From: DASZTV01 sp036268405
GTDB taxonomy: Bacteria; Actinomycetota; Actinomycetes; JAFAQI01
Assembly (NCBI GenBank): GCA_036268405.1
Contig: DATAUF010000002.1
Coordinates: 1 to 64,000 of the forward strand
Length of the DNA stretch: 64,000 bases
Direction of reading: 5' to 3'
The notes under the pieces were generated by a model. That model was not told the origin of the DNA and searched no databases. It was given only the letters and a program-made list of their open reading frames with translations. The position numbers were made by a program, and so were the translations under genes. Of this stretch, positions 24,450 through 33,797 are shown one piece after another (within the stretch, counting starts at the first letter, position 1; the number at the start of each line of letters is the position of its first letter).

Positions 24450-25247
24450 GTGGATTTAGGCCTCGACGGCGCCCGCGTCGTGGTGACCGGCGGCGCATCG
24501 AACATCGGCCGTGGCATCGTCCACGCGTTCGCTGCCGAACACGCACGAATCGTCATCGCGGATCTTGACGGCGTGCAGGCAGCGAGGGTGCAGGCCGAGG
24601 CGACCGATCTCGGTGCGGCCGAGGTCGTCATGGCGATCGAGGACCTGACGATCGACGGTGCCCCCGAACGGTCGGTGGCGGCCGCGGCAGATCGTTGGGG
24701 CGGGATCGACGTGCTGGTCAACAACGCCGGTTGGAGCGTGCCGGGCTTTCTCGTCGAGGACACCGACCGCGCGCGCTGGCAGCGGCTCGTCGAGGTCAAC
24801 CTGTTCACCGCGATCGCCTGCACCCAGGCCGCCATCCCGTCGATGCGTGAGGCCGGCGCCGGTTCCGTCATCTACATCGCCAGCGATGCGGCGTTCGGAC
24901 AGATCCGCCAGGCGGTGTACGGCGCCACCAAGGCGGCGGTGCTCGCGCTCGCCCGCACCACAGCCCGCGAGCACGGGCGGCACGGCATCCGCTCGAACGT
25001 GGTGTGCCCGGGCCTCGTCGTACCTGAAGGACCCGAAGCGGTCGGCCAGTCGAGCCTGTGGGCGGTCGGCCAGGACGCGGTGTTCAACGAGAGCCAGATC
25101 GACTACCTGCGCAAGGACACCCCACTGCGCCGTCTCACCGAAGCCAAGGACGTCGCCGGCGCGGTGTTGTGGTTCGCCTCGCCGACCGCGGCCCGCCAGG
25201 TCACCGGCCAGGTGATCTCGGTCAGCGGCGGCTACACGATGCCCTAG
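24450..25247 (+). CDS. Short-chain dehydrogenase/reductase
   Basis: A 265-residue classical SDR. Cofactor motif VTGGASNIGRG at residues 11-21 (SDR glycine motif with Asn for the second Gly context), ADLDG after strand 2 favouring NAD, catalytic YGATK, and a C-terminal TGQVISVSGGYTMP. The GTG start has GGGAG upstream. It is single, divergent from the hydratase operon and converges with the SCP2 gene. It likely oxidises a hydroxyacyl-CoA or cyclic alcohol of the same pathway. Confidence 0.87.
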   Translation: MDLGLDGARVVVTGGASNIGRGIVHAFAAEHARIVIADLDGVQAARVQAEATDLGAAEVVMAIEDLTIDGAPERSVAAAADRWGGIDVLVNNAGWSVPGFLVEDTDRARWQRLVEVNLFTAIACTQAAIPSMREAGAGSVIYIASDAAFGQIRQAVYGATKAAVLALARTTAREHGRHGIRSNVVCPGLVVPEGPEAVGQSSLWAVGQDAVFNESQIDYLRKDTPLRRLTEAKDVAGAVLWFASPTAARQVTGQVISVSGGYTMP

Positions 25248-25272
25248 GAAGCTGGGACGCAGTCGGGAGTAT

Positions 25273-25677
25273 TCAGGCGACCACGAGGTCGTCGCGGCCG
25301 TCCGCCTTCAACCGGTCGATGTAGACCGGGTACAGCGACTTGCCGAGCGGCGCCAGTTTGAGCAGCTGCGCGACGTTGCCCTCGACCTTGACCTTGCCGC
25401 GTGCCATCGCGAACGGCAGGTTGACCTTGCCCTGCCAGTAGGCGTTCTGCATCTCGGCACTCATCGTCATCGTCGCCGACACCACCGAGTCGGTGTCACC
25501 GGGGATCACTTTGTGGTTGCCCATGTCGAGGACGAACGCCGACTCGGGATCGGTGGAGATGACCCGCAGCACGATGCCGGTCGCCGCCAGCTTCGGACCG
25601 ATCTCGGGGTCGGCGAACGCGGTCTCAAAGATGCCGCCGATGTAGTGGACGACCTCATCAGCGTTGCTGAACGGCAT
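25273..25677 (-). CDS. SCP2-domain (sterol carrier-like) protein
   Basis: A 134-residue protein with the SCP2 fold: LRVISTDPESAFVLDMGNHKVIPGDT, then SATMTMSAEMQNAYWQGKVNLPFAMARGKVKVEGNVAQLLKL. The conserved G-K-V-KVEG segment marks the lipid-binding tunnel. Such proteins bind acyl-CoA or sterol-like ligands. AAGAAGGA precedes the ATG at 25677. It is transcribed with the SDR 41 bases upstream, which suggests it carries that SDR's substrate. Confidence 0.85.
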   Translation of the reverse strand: MPFSNADEVVHYIGGIFETAFADPEIGPKLAATGIVLRVISTDPESAFVLDMGNHKVIPGDTDSVVSATMTMSAEMQNAYWQGKVNLPFAMARGKVKVEGNVAQLLKLAPLGKSLYPVYIDRLKADGRDDLVVA

Positions 25678-25718
25678 GTCGGAATCCTTCTTTGGGTGGG
25701 AGGTCGAGGTCGGCCTGG

Positions 25719-26501
25719 TCAGATCTCCGGAGCGGGGACGATGCCGGTCAACACCGCGCCTGCGATGCCGCCGTCGGCGATGATGTTGTGGCCGTTGATC
25801 CATCCGGATTCAGATGAGGCCAGGAACGCCACGACCCTTGCGATGTCGAGCGGTGTCGCATGGCGGCCGACGAGCTCCCTTACTCCGTCGATGATGTCCT
25901 TGCCCATCGACTCCTCGAAGTCGACGAGGATCGGCGTCTCGACCGGGCCCGGGCTGACCGCGTTCATCCGCACGCCTGCCTCGACCAGACCTGTGGCCAT
26001 CGCCATCGTGTAGACGGTGAGGGCCTCCTTGGAGAAGTTGTACATGTTGCCTTGTTGCGGGTGGTCCTTGAACCACACGACGCCTTCTTCATAGGTCTCG
26101 GCGCCCATGAGGTCGCGAATAGCGTCGATGCGATCCGGCCAGCCGAAGCCAGCCGTGGAGGCGACGTTGACGATGGCGCCACCTGGCCGGAGCCGGTCGA
26201 AGAACGCCTCGGCGAGGTGGCGCGCGGCAAGGAAGTTCACCCGGAAGACAGCCTCTGCGGGATGCGTGCCGGGCAGGCCGGCGACGTTGCACAGCACGTC
26301 GAACTCGCCGTCGAGCTGGCTGAGTGCGCCCTCGATGCTGGCAAGGTCGGTCAGGTCGACCGGGACGTGCGCCTCAACGGGCGCGGTCGGGGAGTTGCGG
26401 TCGAGACTCACAACACTCGCGCCGCGCTCCATGAGCAGACGCGCCACCGCGTCACCGGTACCGGAGGCAGCGCCCGTTACGACGCATCGCTTTCCATCCA
26501 C
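25719..26501 (-). CDS. Short-chain dehydrogenase/reductase (coniferyl-alcohol-dehydrogenase-like)
   Basis: A 260-residue SDR. Motif TGAASGTGDAVA near the N terminus, an acid after strand 2 (SLDRN), NVAGLPG, catalytic Ser in NVASTAG and YNFSK. The long insert before the active-site Tyr (RIDAIRDLMGAETYEEGVVWFKDH) recalls the coniferyl-alcohol/3-alpha-hydroxysteroid dehydrogenase group. The GTG at 26501 lies 7 bases after TAGATT, so the transcript is probably leaderless. It is divergent from an aldehyde dehydrogenase, a natural partner for alcohol-to-acid oxidation. Confidence 0.87.
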   Translation of the reverse strand: MDGKRCVVTGAASGTGDAVARLLMERGASVVSLDRNSPTAPVEAHVPVDLTDLASIEGALSQLDGEFDVLCNVAGLPGTHPAEAVFRVNFLAARHLAEAFFDRLRPGGAIVNVASTAGFGWPDRIDAIRDLMGAETYEEGVVWFKDHPQQGNMYNFSKEALTVYTMAMATGLVEAGVRMNAVSPGPVETPILVDFEESMGKDIIDGVRELVGRHATPLDIARVVAFLASSESGWINGHNIIADGGIAGAVLTGIVPAPEI

Positions 26502-26504
26502 GGC

Positions 26505-26522
26505 TTTTAATCTAGAGTATAA
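26505..26522 (-). promoter_or_regulatory. Shared motif, site 4 (divergent SDR/aldehyde dehydrogenase)
   Basis: TTATACTC-TAGAT-TAAAA on the minus strand, 3 bases before the SDR GTG. On the plus strand it contains TATAAA (26518-26523), 5 bases before the aldehyde dehydrogenase GTG. One short palindromic segment therefore seems to provide both leaderless -10 boxes. Confidence 0.55.
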
Positions 26523-26528
26523 AAGGCG

Positions 26529-28001
26529 GTGGGTGTCAACATGACGAATCACGTTGGCGCGGACTCGGAGGCGAATGTGACAGCAGGCGCAACTACCGGC
26601 ACCGTGACGTCGAATGCGGCCTTGGCCGCCCCGGCGCCTGGGGAGATCGAGCAGGTCATGCGGCGGCTGCGTGCAACCGCTGCGAGCGGCCGCACTCGAC
26701 CGCTTGCCTGGCGGCTGAAGCAGCTCGCCGGCATCGATCGACTACTCGCTGAACGCGAGACGGAGATCGCCGAAGCGCTTGGAGCCGACCTCGGTCGGAC
26801 CGGCTTCGACGCCTGGCTCGGTGACATCGCGTCGACCCGCGCGGAGGCGTCGTACGCCCGCAAGCACTTGCGGCGCTGGATGCGGCCGCGCCGGGCCTCT
26901 GTGCCGATGAGCATGCGGCCGGGCCGCGCCTACTACGCGTACGAGCCGCTCGGCGTTGTCCTCGTCATCGGTCCGTGGAACTACCCGGTGTATCTCACGC
27001 TGGGCCCGCTCATCGGAGCGTTGGCCGCGGGCAACTGCGCGGTCGTCAAGCCCTCCGAACACGCCCCCGCAACGTCGGCTCTGCTGACGCGACTGCTCCC
27101 GGAGTACCTCGACGCGGACGCAGTCGCCGTTGTCGAGGGCGATGCGCGCGCGACCCAAGCGCTCATGGAGCAGGGCTTCGACCACGCCTTCTTCACCGGC
27201 GGACCGGAGATCGGCAAGCTCGTCATGGCGGCGGCCGCTCCTACCCTCACCCCGGTCACCCTCGAGCTCGGTGGCAAGTCGCCGGCGATCGTCAGTCGCA
27301 CCGCCGATCCCGCCATCGCAGCGCGGCGCATCGTGTGGACGAAGTTCATCAACTCCGGCCAGACCTGCATCGCGCCGGACTACGTTCTCGTCGACGCCAC
27401 GGTCAAAGACCTGTTCGTGCGCGAGCTCGGTACCGCGCTGAGCCAGATGCGGGTGGGCGCACCTCAGTACGCGCCCATCGTCAACCGCCGCCAGTACGAC
27501 CGTCTCGCCGGTCTGCTCGCCGACAGCGGTGGCGATGTCGCGGTGGGCGGCGGCACCGATGCTGCAACCGGTGCCATCGAGCCGACCGTGATCGTCGAGC
27601 CCGACCCGGCGTCGCCGGTGATGCAGGAGGAGATCTTCGGCCCGATCCTGCCGGTGCTCGGCACAGCCTCGCTCGATGCGGCGATCGAGTTCGTCGGCGC
27701 TCGCGCGAAGCCGCTTGCGGCGTACCTGTTCAGTGCGAGCCGTGCCGAGCAGCGCCGGGCTACCGCCGAGATCAACGCGGGCGGCATGGTGATCAACCAA
27801 GCCTCGTTGCACGTGTTGGTCCCGTCCCTGCCGTTCGGCGGCGTGGGCAACAGCGGCATGGGCGCCTACCACGGAGAGTGGGGCTTCCAGACCTTCAGCC
27901 ACCGCAAGGCCGTGTTGGTGAAACGACAGCGGCCGGACCTGTCGCTGATGTACCCGCCGTACACCGCACGCACCGAGCGACTGTTGCGACGAGTGTTCTG
28001 A
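26529..28001 (+). CDS. Aldehyde dehydrogenase (class 3/coniferyl-aldehyde type)
   Basis: A 490-residue NAD(P)-dependent aldehyde dehydrogenase. GPWNYPVYLTLGPL and VKPSE bind cofactor, the general base is in LELGGKSP, the nucleophile Cys in NSGQTCIAPDY, and the end reads PFGGVGNSGMGAYHGEWGFQTFSHRKAV. That C-terminal signature and length match class 3 and coniferyl-aldehyde dehydrogenases. GTG 26529 fits a leaderless start; ATG 26541 is an alternative. The N-terminal 35 residues are low-complexity Ala/Thr. It is followed 37 bp later by a P450 on the same strand. Confidence 0.88.
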   Translation: MGVNMTNHVGADSEANVTAGATTGTVTSNAALAAPAPGEIEQVMRRLRATAASGRTRPLAWRLKQLAGIDRLLAERETEIAEALGADLGRTGFDAWLGDIASTRAEASYARKHLRRWMRPRRASVPMSMRPGRAYYAYEPLGVVLVIGPWNYPVYLTLGPLIGALAAGNCAVVKPSEHAPATSALLTRLLPEYLDADAVAVVEGDARATQALMEQGFDHAFFTGGPEIGKLVMAAAAPTLTPVTLELGGKSPAIVSRTADPAIAARRIVWTKFINSGQTCIAPDYVLVDATVKDLFVRELGTALSQMRVGAPQYAPIVNRRQYDRLAGLLADSGGDVAVGGGTDAATGAIEPTVIVEPDPASPVMQEEIFGPILPVLGTASLDAAIEFVGARAKPLAAYLFSASRAEQRRATAEINAGGMVINQASLHVLVPSLPFGGVGNSGMGAYHGEWGFQTFSHRKAVLVKRQRPDLSLMYPPYTARTERLLRRVF

Positions 28002-28038
28002 TGACGGCTGTTCTGACGATCGCAGGGAGGATCCGCCC

Positions 28039-29292
28039 ATGAGTTCCGAGCGTCCGCCGTTCGACCCGGTGTCGGTGTCTCCGCTGTCCTTCTGGGACAG
28101 CACCGCCGAGGAGCGCGACGCCTCGTTCAAGATCCTTCGGGACGAGCGCCCGGTGAGCTGGCATCCGCCGCTCGAGGGCTCGCTGATGGAGGCCGAGCAG
28201 GACGGGTTCTGGGCGGTATCGCGCCACGAAGACATCGCGGCGATCAGCAAGAATCCGGAAGTGTTCTGCTCGGGCCGGGGCGTGATGATCGAAGAGGTGC
28301 CAGAGGACCTTCTCGAGGCGGCCCAGTCCTTCCTGGCGATGGACGCGCCTCGGCACGGCGCGCTGCGTCGACTCGTGAGTGTGGCGTTCACGCCCAAGCA
28401 GATCGCGAAGATCGACGAGCAGATCAAGGCGCAGGCACGGCGGATTGTCGACGACTTGCTCGACACGACCGACGGCGACTTCGTCACCCAGGTGTCGAAG
28501 CGGCTTCCGATGTGGACGATCTACGAGCTGATCGGTTTGCCGGAGGAGCTCCGCGAAGAGGCTGCGCATCACGCCGACGGAATGGTCTCCTGGGCGGACG
28601 CGGACGTTGCAGCGGGCCGCGAGCCGGGCGAGGTGCTCAACGACAGCCTGGTCGGCCTGATCACCATCGCGTTCGAGATGGTCGAGGACCGCAAGACGCA
28701 TCCGCGCGACGACATCCTGACCAACCTGGTGCAGGCGGAGGTTGACGGTCAGCGGCTTACCGACGAGGAGATAGCGAGCTTCTTCGTCCTGCTCTCGGTG
28801 GCGGGCAACGACACCACCCGCAACTCGACAACGCTCGGCATGAAATACCTCTGCGACTTCCCGGAGCAGCGCAAGCTGTTGGCTGACAACCCCGAAGGCC
28901 TGATTCAGCCGGCGGCCGAAGAGATCGTCCGCTACGCGACGCCGGTGATGACGTTCCGGCGTACCGCGACGCGCGACGTCGAGCTGCACGGCCAGCAGAT
29001 CCGCGAAGGCGACTGGGTCGTGACGCTGTTCTCCTCGGCGAATCGCGACGAGCGGGAGTTCATGCATCCGGGTGAGTTCGACATCACCCGCACGCCGAAT
29101 CGGCACGTCGGGTTCGGTGGCGGCGGCCCGCACTTCTGCATGGGCAGCATGCTGGCTCGTACGCAGCTGCGGTCGCTGTTCACTGAGCTTGCGACCCGGG
29201 CTCCGGGCCTCGAGCTCGGCGAGCCGAACTATCTGGTGGGCAACTTCGTCCACGCGGTCAAGTCGGTTCCGTACCAGCTGAACGCTCGCTGA
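28039..29292 (+). CDS. Cytochrome P450, CYP125/142-like heme signature
   Basis: A 417-residue soluble P450. The I-helix reads SVAGNDTTRNS, the ExxR motif is EEIVRYA, and the heme loop is FGGGGPHFCMGSMLAR with the Cys ligand. The quadruple-Gly/PHFC loop is typical of actinobacterial CYP124/125/142-type enzymes, which oxidise methyl-branched or steroid side chains. Substrate here is unproved. The ATG has GGGAGG upstream. It forms a rightward unit with the aldehyde dehydrogenase before it and the CoA ligase after it, giving alcohol, aldehyde, acid and CoA ester in order. Confidence 0.9.
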   Translation: MSSERPPFDPVSVSPLSFWDSTAEERDASFKILRDERPVSWHPPLEGSLMEAEQDGFWAVSRHEDIAAISKNPEVFCSGRGVMIEEVPEDLLEAAQSFLAMDAPRHGALRRLVSVAFTPKQIAKIDEQIKAQARRIVDDLLDTTDGDFVTQVSKRLPMWTIYELIGLPEELREEAAHHADGMVSWADADVAAGREPGEVLNDSLVGLITIAFEMVEDRKTHPRDDILTNLVQAEVDGQRLTDEEIASFFVLLSVAGNDTTRNSTTLGMKYLCDFPEQRKLLADNPEGLIQPAAEEIVRYATPVMTFRRTATRDVELHGQQIREGDWVVTLFSSANRDEREFMHPGEFDITRTPNRHVGFGGGGPHFCMGSMLARTQLRSLFTELATRAPGLELGEPNYLVGNFVHAVKSVPYQLNAR

Positions 29293-29293
29293 C

Positions 29294-30820
29294 ATGTACC
29301 CCGGAACCTTCGCGCTGACCACCCCGGACAAGCCGGCCGTGGTTGTGGCCGGCAACGGGGAAGTGCTGACGTATCGCGAGCTCGACGAGGGCTCTGCACG
29401 ATTGGCGAGGCTCTTGCACGACCGCGGTCTGCGGTCGGGCGACACCATTGCGGTGCTGAGCGACAACCAGCTGCCGGTGTTCGAGGTCTACTGGGCGGCG
29501 ATGCGGTCGGGGCTCTACCTCACCGCGGTCAACCACCATCTGTCGACCGACGAGGTGGCGTACATCGTCAACGACAGTGACGCGAAGGCGATCGTCGTGT
29601 CGGCGGCGAAACGGGAGCTCGCCGAGAGCATCGTCACCACGACACCGGCGGTCGAGGTCCGCCTCGCGTTCGGCGGAGAGGTGGTCGGGCACGAGAGCTA
29701 CGAGAAGCTGCTCGCCGACATCCCGCCGACTCCGCTCGAGCGTCAGCCTCGTGGTGGCGACATGCTCTATTCGTCAGGTACGACGGGCCGACCCAAGGGA
29801 ATCAAAGCGCCGCTGCCGGACCGGCAGGTCGACGAACCGGGCGACATGTACGTCGCATTGTTCGTGCCGCACTTCGCGATGTCGGCGGACACCGTCTACC
29901 TGTCACCGGCACCGCTCTACCACGCCGCTCCGCTGCGGTTCTGCGCCACGATCCAGTCGGTCGGCGGCACGGTCGTGATGATGGAACGGTTCGACGCCGA
30001 AGCGATGCTGGCCGCGATCGAGCGCTACCAGGTCACCCACCTGCAGGTGGTGCCGACGATGTTCGTGCGGATGCTGAAGCTGCCCGACACGGATCGCGCC
30101 CGCTATGACGTCAGCAGCCTCAAGGTCGCGATTCATGCGGCGGCACCGTGTCCGCCCGACGTGAAGCAGGCGATGATCGAGTGGTGGGGGCCGATCCTCA
30201 CCGAGTACTACGCGTCCACCGAAGGCAACGGCGGCACTCTCATCGGCAGTGCCGACTGGCTGCGCAAGCCGGGTTCGGTCGGCAAGCCGTTCGTCGGCGT
30301 CCCGCACATCTGCGATGACGAGGGCAACAAGGTCGGCTCGGGTGAGGTGGGCACCGTCTACTTCGAGCGGGAAGCGTTGCCGTTCACGTACCACAACGAT
30401 CCGGACAAGACGGCGGCCGCGCAGCACCCGCAGTTCCCGACCTGGACCACGGTCGGTGACCTCGGCTACCTCGACGAGGACGGCTTTCTGTTCCTCACCG
30501 ACCGCAAGTCGTTCATGATCATCTCCGGCGGGGTGAACATCTACCCGCAGGAGATCGAGAACGCGCTGGCACTGCATCCGATGGTGTCCGACGTGGCCGT
30601 GATCGGCGTTCCGGACGACGAGATGGGTGAGCAGGTCAAGGCCGTCATCGTGCTCGCCCCGGGTGTCGAACCGAGTCAGACCACTAAGGACGAGCTGATT
30701 GACTTTCTCGGTGCCCGGATCGCGCGGTTCAAGCTGCCGCGCAGTATCGACTTCGTCGACGCGCTGCCGCGGACACCGACCGGCAAGCTCGCCAAGCACC
30801 TGCTGACCGGACGGTCCTAA
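29294..30820 (+). CDS. Acyl-CoA synthetase (AMP-forming)
   Basis: A 508-residue ANL-family ligase. Motifs are MLYSSGTTGRPKGIKAPL, LTEYYASTEGNGG, VGDLGYLDEDGFLFLTDRKSFMIISGGVNIYPQE and PRTPTGKLAKH with the catalytic lysine. It activates a free acid as CoA thioester. Its ATG begins 2 bases after the P450 stop. The 3' end overlaps the convergent thiolase gene by 4 bases. Together with the P450 it suggests terminal oxidation followed by activation of the same molecule. Confidence 0.9.
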   Translation: MYPGTFALTTPDKPAVVVAGNGEVLTYRELDEGSARLARLLHDRGLRSGDTIAVLSDNQLPVFEVYWAAMRSGLYLTAVNHHLSTDEVAYIVNDSDAKAIVVSAAKRELAESIVTTTPAVEVRLAFGGEVVGHESYEKLLADIPPTPLERQPRGGDMLYSSGTTGRPKGIKAPLPDRQVDEPGDMYVALFVPHFAMSADTVYLSPAPLYHAAPLRFCATIQSVGGTVVMMERFDAEAMLAAIERYQVTHLQVVPTMFVRMLKLPDTDRARYDVSSLKVAIHAAAPCPPDVKQAMIEWWGPILTEYYASTEGNGGTLIGSADWLRKPGSVGKPFVGVPHICDDEGNKVGSGEVGTVYFEREALPFTYHNDPDKTAAAQHPQFPTWTTVGDLGYLDEDGFLFLTDRKSFMIISGGVNIYPQEIENALALHPMVSDVAVIGVPDDEMGEQVKAVIVLAPGVEPSQTTKDELIDFLGARIARFKLPRSIDFVDALPRTPTGKLAKHLLTGRS

Positions 30821-31971
30821 CCGAGCCGTTCGATGATCGTGACGTTTGCCTGGCCACCGCCTTCGCACATCGTCTGCAGTCCGTAACGACCGCCGGTCCG
30901 CTCGAGCTCGTGGAGCAGCGTCGTCATGAGGCGGGCACCGGTCGCACCGATCGGGTGGCCGAGTGCGATCGCGCCGCCGTTCGGGTTGACCCGCGCCGGG
31001 TCCGCGCCGATGTCGGCCTGCCAGGCGAGTACGACGCTGGCGAATGCCTCGTTGATCTCGATGGTGTCGATGTCCCCGATGCTCAGACCGCTCTTCTTGA
31101 ACGCGTTCTCGGTCGCCGGGATCGGTGCGGTGAGCATGAGGACGGGATCGGCGCCGAGGACCGACAGGTGATGAATGCGTGCGCGCGGCGTCAGTCCGTG
31201 ACGACGGACGGCATCCTCCGACGCGATGAGCAGGGCGGCCGAGGCATCCGAGATCTGGCTGGACACCGCTGCGGTGAGCCGGCCGCCTGGCACGAGGGTG
31301 TTGAGCGAGGCCATCTTCTCGAGCGAGGTGTCCGGTCGCGGTCCCTCGTCAGCGCTCACCCCTTCGAGTGCCACGATCTCTCGATCGAAGTGGCCGCCGG
31401 CCTGCGCAGCGGCAGCGCGCTGGTGGCTGGCGAGGGCGAAGTGCTCCATGTCCTCGCGGCTGAGTCCCCACTGCTCGGCGATCCGCTCGGCCGCGACGAA
31501 CTGCGAGATCTCCTGGTCGCCGTACCGCGCATGCCAGCCCTTTGAGCCGGTCCAGGGGTCAGTGGCACCGAACGGCTCGCCGGCACCGAACGCGCTGAGG
31601 ATCGGGAACTGACTCATCTTCTGTACGCCGCCGGCGATGATCAGGTCCGAGGTGCCGCTCATCACGCCCTGTGCCGCGAAGTGGACGGCCTGTTGTGCCG
31701 ATCCGCACTGCCGGTCGATCGTGACGCCGGGCACCGTCTCGGGCAGGCCTGCGGCGAGCGCGGACGTCCGGGCGATGTCGCCGGCCTGTGACCCGATCTG
31801 GTCGAGGCAGCCGAAGATCACATCGTCGATCGCCGCGGGATCGATGTCGGTGCGTTCAACCAAGGTTCGGATGACATGGGCACCCAAGTCGGACGGATGC
31901 ACCTCGGCGAAGCCGCCGCCTCGTTTTCCGACTGGCGTTCGGACGGCGTCGACGATGTAGGCCTCGGGCAT
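30817..31971 (-). CDS. Acetyl-CoA acyltransferase (thiolase II family)
   Basis: A 384-residue thiolase with C89 (IDRQCGSAQQA), NEAFA, His in GHPIGATGAR and the second Cys in CEGGGQANV. It cleaves 3-oxoacyl-CoA. The ATG at 31971 is chosen for a strong AGAGGAGG just upstream. It lies 10 bp downstream of a TetR gene on the same strand, so acyl-CoA dehydrogenase, TetR and thiolase likely form one leftward operon. It is only distantly like the thiolase at 17136. Confidence 0.9.
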   Translation of the reverse strand: MPEAYIVDAVRTPVGKRGGGFAEVHPSDLGAHVIRTLVERTDIDPAAIDDVIFGCLDQIGSQAGDIARTSALAAGLPETVPGVTIDRQCGSAQQAVHFAAQGVMSGTSDLIIAGGVQKMSQFPILSAFGAGEPFGATDPWTGSKGWHARYGDQEISQFVAAERIAEQWGLSREDMEHFALASHQRAAAAQAGGHFDREIVALEGVSADEGPRPDTSLEKMASLNTLVPGGRLTAAVSSQISDASAALLIASEDAVRRHGLTPRARIHHLSVLGADPVLMLTAPIPATENAFKKSGLSIGDIDTIEINEAFASVVLAWQADIGADPARVNPNGGAIALGHPIGATGARLMTTLLHELERTGGRYGLQTMCEGGGQANVTIIERLG

Positions 31972-31981
31972 GGTTCCTCCT

Positions 31982-32596
31982 CTACGACGCGGCTGCGATG
32001 CCGCGTCTGATGATCGATTGGGCGGTGGCAATGACGGAGTCGAGCGAGCCACGTTGCGGGGTCCACCACTCGGTGGCCCAGTTCAAGCTCCCGATGACGA
32101 GCAGCCGGGCGAGCTCGGGGTCCAGGTCGGCACGCATGCTGCCGTCGGCATGGGCGACACGGAAGAGCGACCGCCAGATCTCGGCGTACTTGCGCTCTTC
32201 GATCAGCTGCCGGCCGCGGATCGCAGGTGGAAGCTGGCCGACGTTGCGAATGACGGCGTGGGCGAAGCTCGACTCGGACATCAGCTGGCGGATGTGGGCG
32301 TCGATCGCGATGTCGAGTCGGTCGAGCGCCGTCGCCGAGGCGGGTGCGCGGTCAAGCGCTGCGGCAACGTAGTCCCGCAGCTTGATCGTCCCGACGACGA
32401 CGACCTCTTCGATGAGGTGGTCTCGCGAAGGGAAGTAGTAGTAGATCGCCGGAGCTTGCAGCCCGGCTTCTTCGGCGACATCGACGAGCCGCGTGCCGCT
32501 GTAGCCCAGGCGACTCAACGTCATGGCCGCCGCCGAGATGACGCGCTCGCGGGTTCGCTCGGACTTCGACCCGGCTTCGGTCGTGCGAGTGCTCAC
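31982..32596 (-). CDS. TetR-family regulator (KstR2-like paralogue 1)
   Basis: A 204-residue TetR protein. The HTH (residues 12-58) includes SERTRERVISAAAMTLSRLGYSGTRLVDVAEEAGLQAPAIYYYFPSRDHLIEEV. The C-terminal domain ends NWATEWWTPQRGSLDSVIATAQSI. The same HTH and C-terminal pattern recur in the TetR at 34996-35688. GTG 32596 overlaps the acyl-CoA dehydrogenase stop as GTGA. Acyl-CoA-responsive repressors of catabolic loci often look like this; control of the shared motif sites is a prediction. Confidence 0.88.
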   Translation of the reverse strand: MSTRTTEAGSKSERTRERVISAAAMTLSRLGYSGTRLVDVAEEAGLQAPAIYYYFPSRDHLIEEVVVVGTIKLRDYVAAALDRAPASATALDRLDIAIDAHIRQLMSESSFAHAVIRNVGQLPPAIRGRQLIEERKYAEIWRSLFRVAHADGSMRADLDPELARLLVIGSLNWATEWWTPQRGSLDSVIATAQSIIRRGIAAAS

Positions 32597-33756
32597 CGTC
32601 GGGCGCCTGCTCGACTCATGAGCTGCGAGACGATGACATTGCGCTGGATCTCGTTGGTGCCTTCTCCGACGATCATCAGCGGAGCGTCGCGAAAGTAGCG
32701 CTCGACGTCGAACTCGGTGGAGTAGCCGTAGCCGCCATGAATCCGGACCGCGTTGAGGGCGATCTGCATGGCCGTCTCGGAGGCGAACAGCTTGGCCATG
32801 CCAGCCTCCATGTCGCACCGCTCACCGGCCTCGAGACGTTCGGCGGCATAGAGCACGAGCTGGCGTGCGGCGGTCAGCTGCGTCGCCATGTCGGCGAGGT
32901 AGTTGCCGATCGACTGGTGCTTCCAGATCGGCTTGCCGAAAGACGTCCGGTCCTGCGCGTACTGCATCGCGTCCTCGAACGCCGCGCGCGCGACGCCTAG
33001 TGCGCGAGCAGCGACTTGAATCCGGCCGGTCTCAAGGCCCTTCATCATCTGTGAGAAGCCCTGGCCCGGCGTCTCGCCCAGCAGCGCCGTGCTGGGCGTG
33101 CGATAGTCGTGGAAGACGAGCTCGCAAGTCTCGACCCCCTTGTAACCGAGCTTGCCGAGGTCCTTCGAGATGGTGAATCCGGCGCCCGGCTCGACGAGGA
33201 TGATGCTGATTCCGCGGTGACGTGGCTCGGCCTTGGGGTCGGTCTTGCACAGCAGCGCGATCATTCCGGATCGGCGCGGATTGGTGATCCACGTCTTCGA
33301 GCCGTTGATCACGTACTCGCTGCCGTCGTCGGACAGGGTCGCAGTGGTCGTGATCGCCTGCAGGTCGGATCCTCCGCTGGGCTCGGTGAGCGCCATCGCG
33401 GCCCGGAGCTCGCCGGTTGCCATGAGCGGTAGGTAGGTCTTCTTCTGGTCATCTGTACCGAACTCACAGAGGAGCTTCGAGACGACCGTGTGGCCACCCA
33501 TTGCGCCTGCCAGGCTCATCCAGCCGCGCGAGAGCTCCTCGGTGATCAGCGCGTAGCAAGGCATCGACACCTTGGCCTCGCCGTAGGGCACGGGGATCGC
33601 CAACCCGAAGATCCCCAGCTGCTTCATTGCCTCGATCAGCTTCTCGGGGTACGTGTTCGCGTGCTCAAGGTCTCGGACGACCGGCTTGACGTCGCGGTCG
33701 ACGAAGTCGCGGACCGTCGCGACGATGTCCTGCTCGTCCTGGCTCAGGGTCGCCAT
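32593..33756 (-). CDS. Acyl-CoA dehydrogenase (canonical)
   Basis: A 387-residue flavoprotein. FAD and substrate motifs ALTEPSGGSDLQAI and KTWITNPRRSG are present, and the catalytic Glu stands in VGEGTNEIQRNVI. It introduces an alpha-beta double bond into acyl-CoA and passes electrons to ETF. ATG 33756 has AAAGGA upstream. It is divergent from a second acyl-CoA dehydrogenase over 61 bp. Heteromeric acyl-CoA dehydrogenases of steroid-side-chain pathways are often encoded by adjacent genes, so the pair might form one complex. Confidence 0.9.
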   Translation of the reverse strand: MATLSQDEQDIVATVRDFVDRDVKPVVRDLEHANTYPEKLIEAMKQLGIFGLAIPVPYGEAKVSMPCYALITEELSRGWMSLAGAMGGHTVVSKLLCEFGTDDQKKTYLPLMATGELRAAMALTEPSGGSDLQAITTTATLSDDGSEYVINGSKTWITNPRRSGMIALLCKTDPKAEPRHRGISIILVEPGAGFTISKDLGKLGYKGVETCELVFHDYRTPSTALLGETPGQGFSQMMKGLETGRIQVAARALGVARAAFEDAMQYAQDRTSFGKPIWKHQSIGNYLADMATQLTAARQLVLYAAERLEAGERCDMEAGMAKLFASETAMQIALNAVRIHGGYGYSTEFDVERYFRDAPLMIVGEGTNEIQRNVIVSQLMSRAGARR

Positions 33757-33797
33757 GGCGGGTCCTTTCGGTGCTTGCACCGTTGTCGACGTACGGA

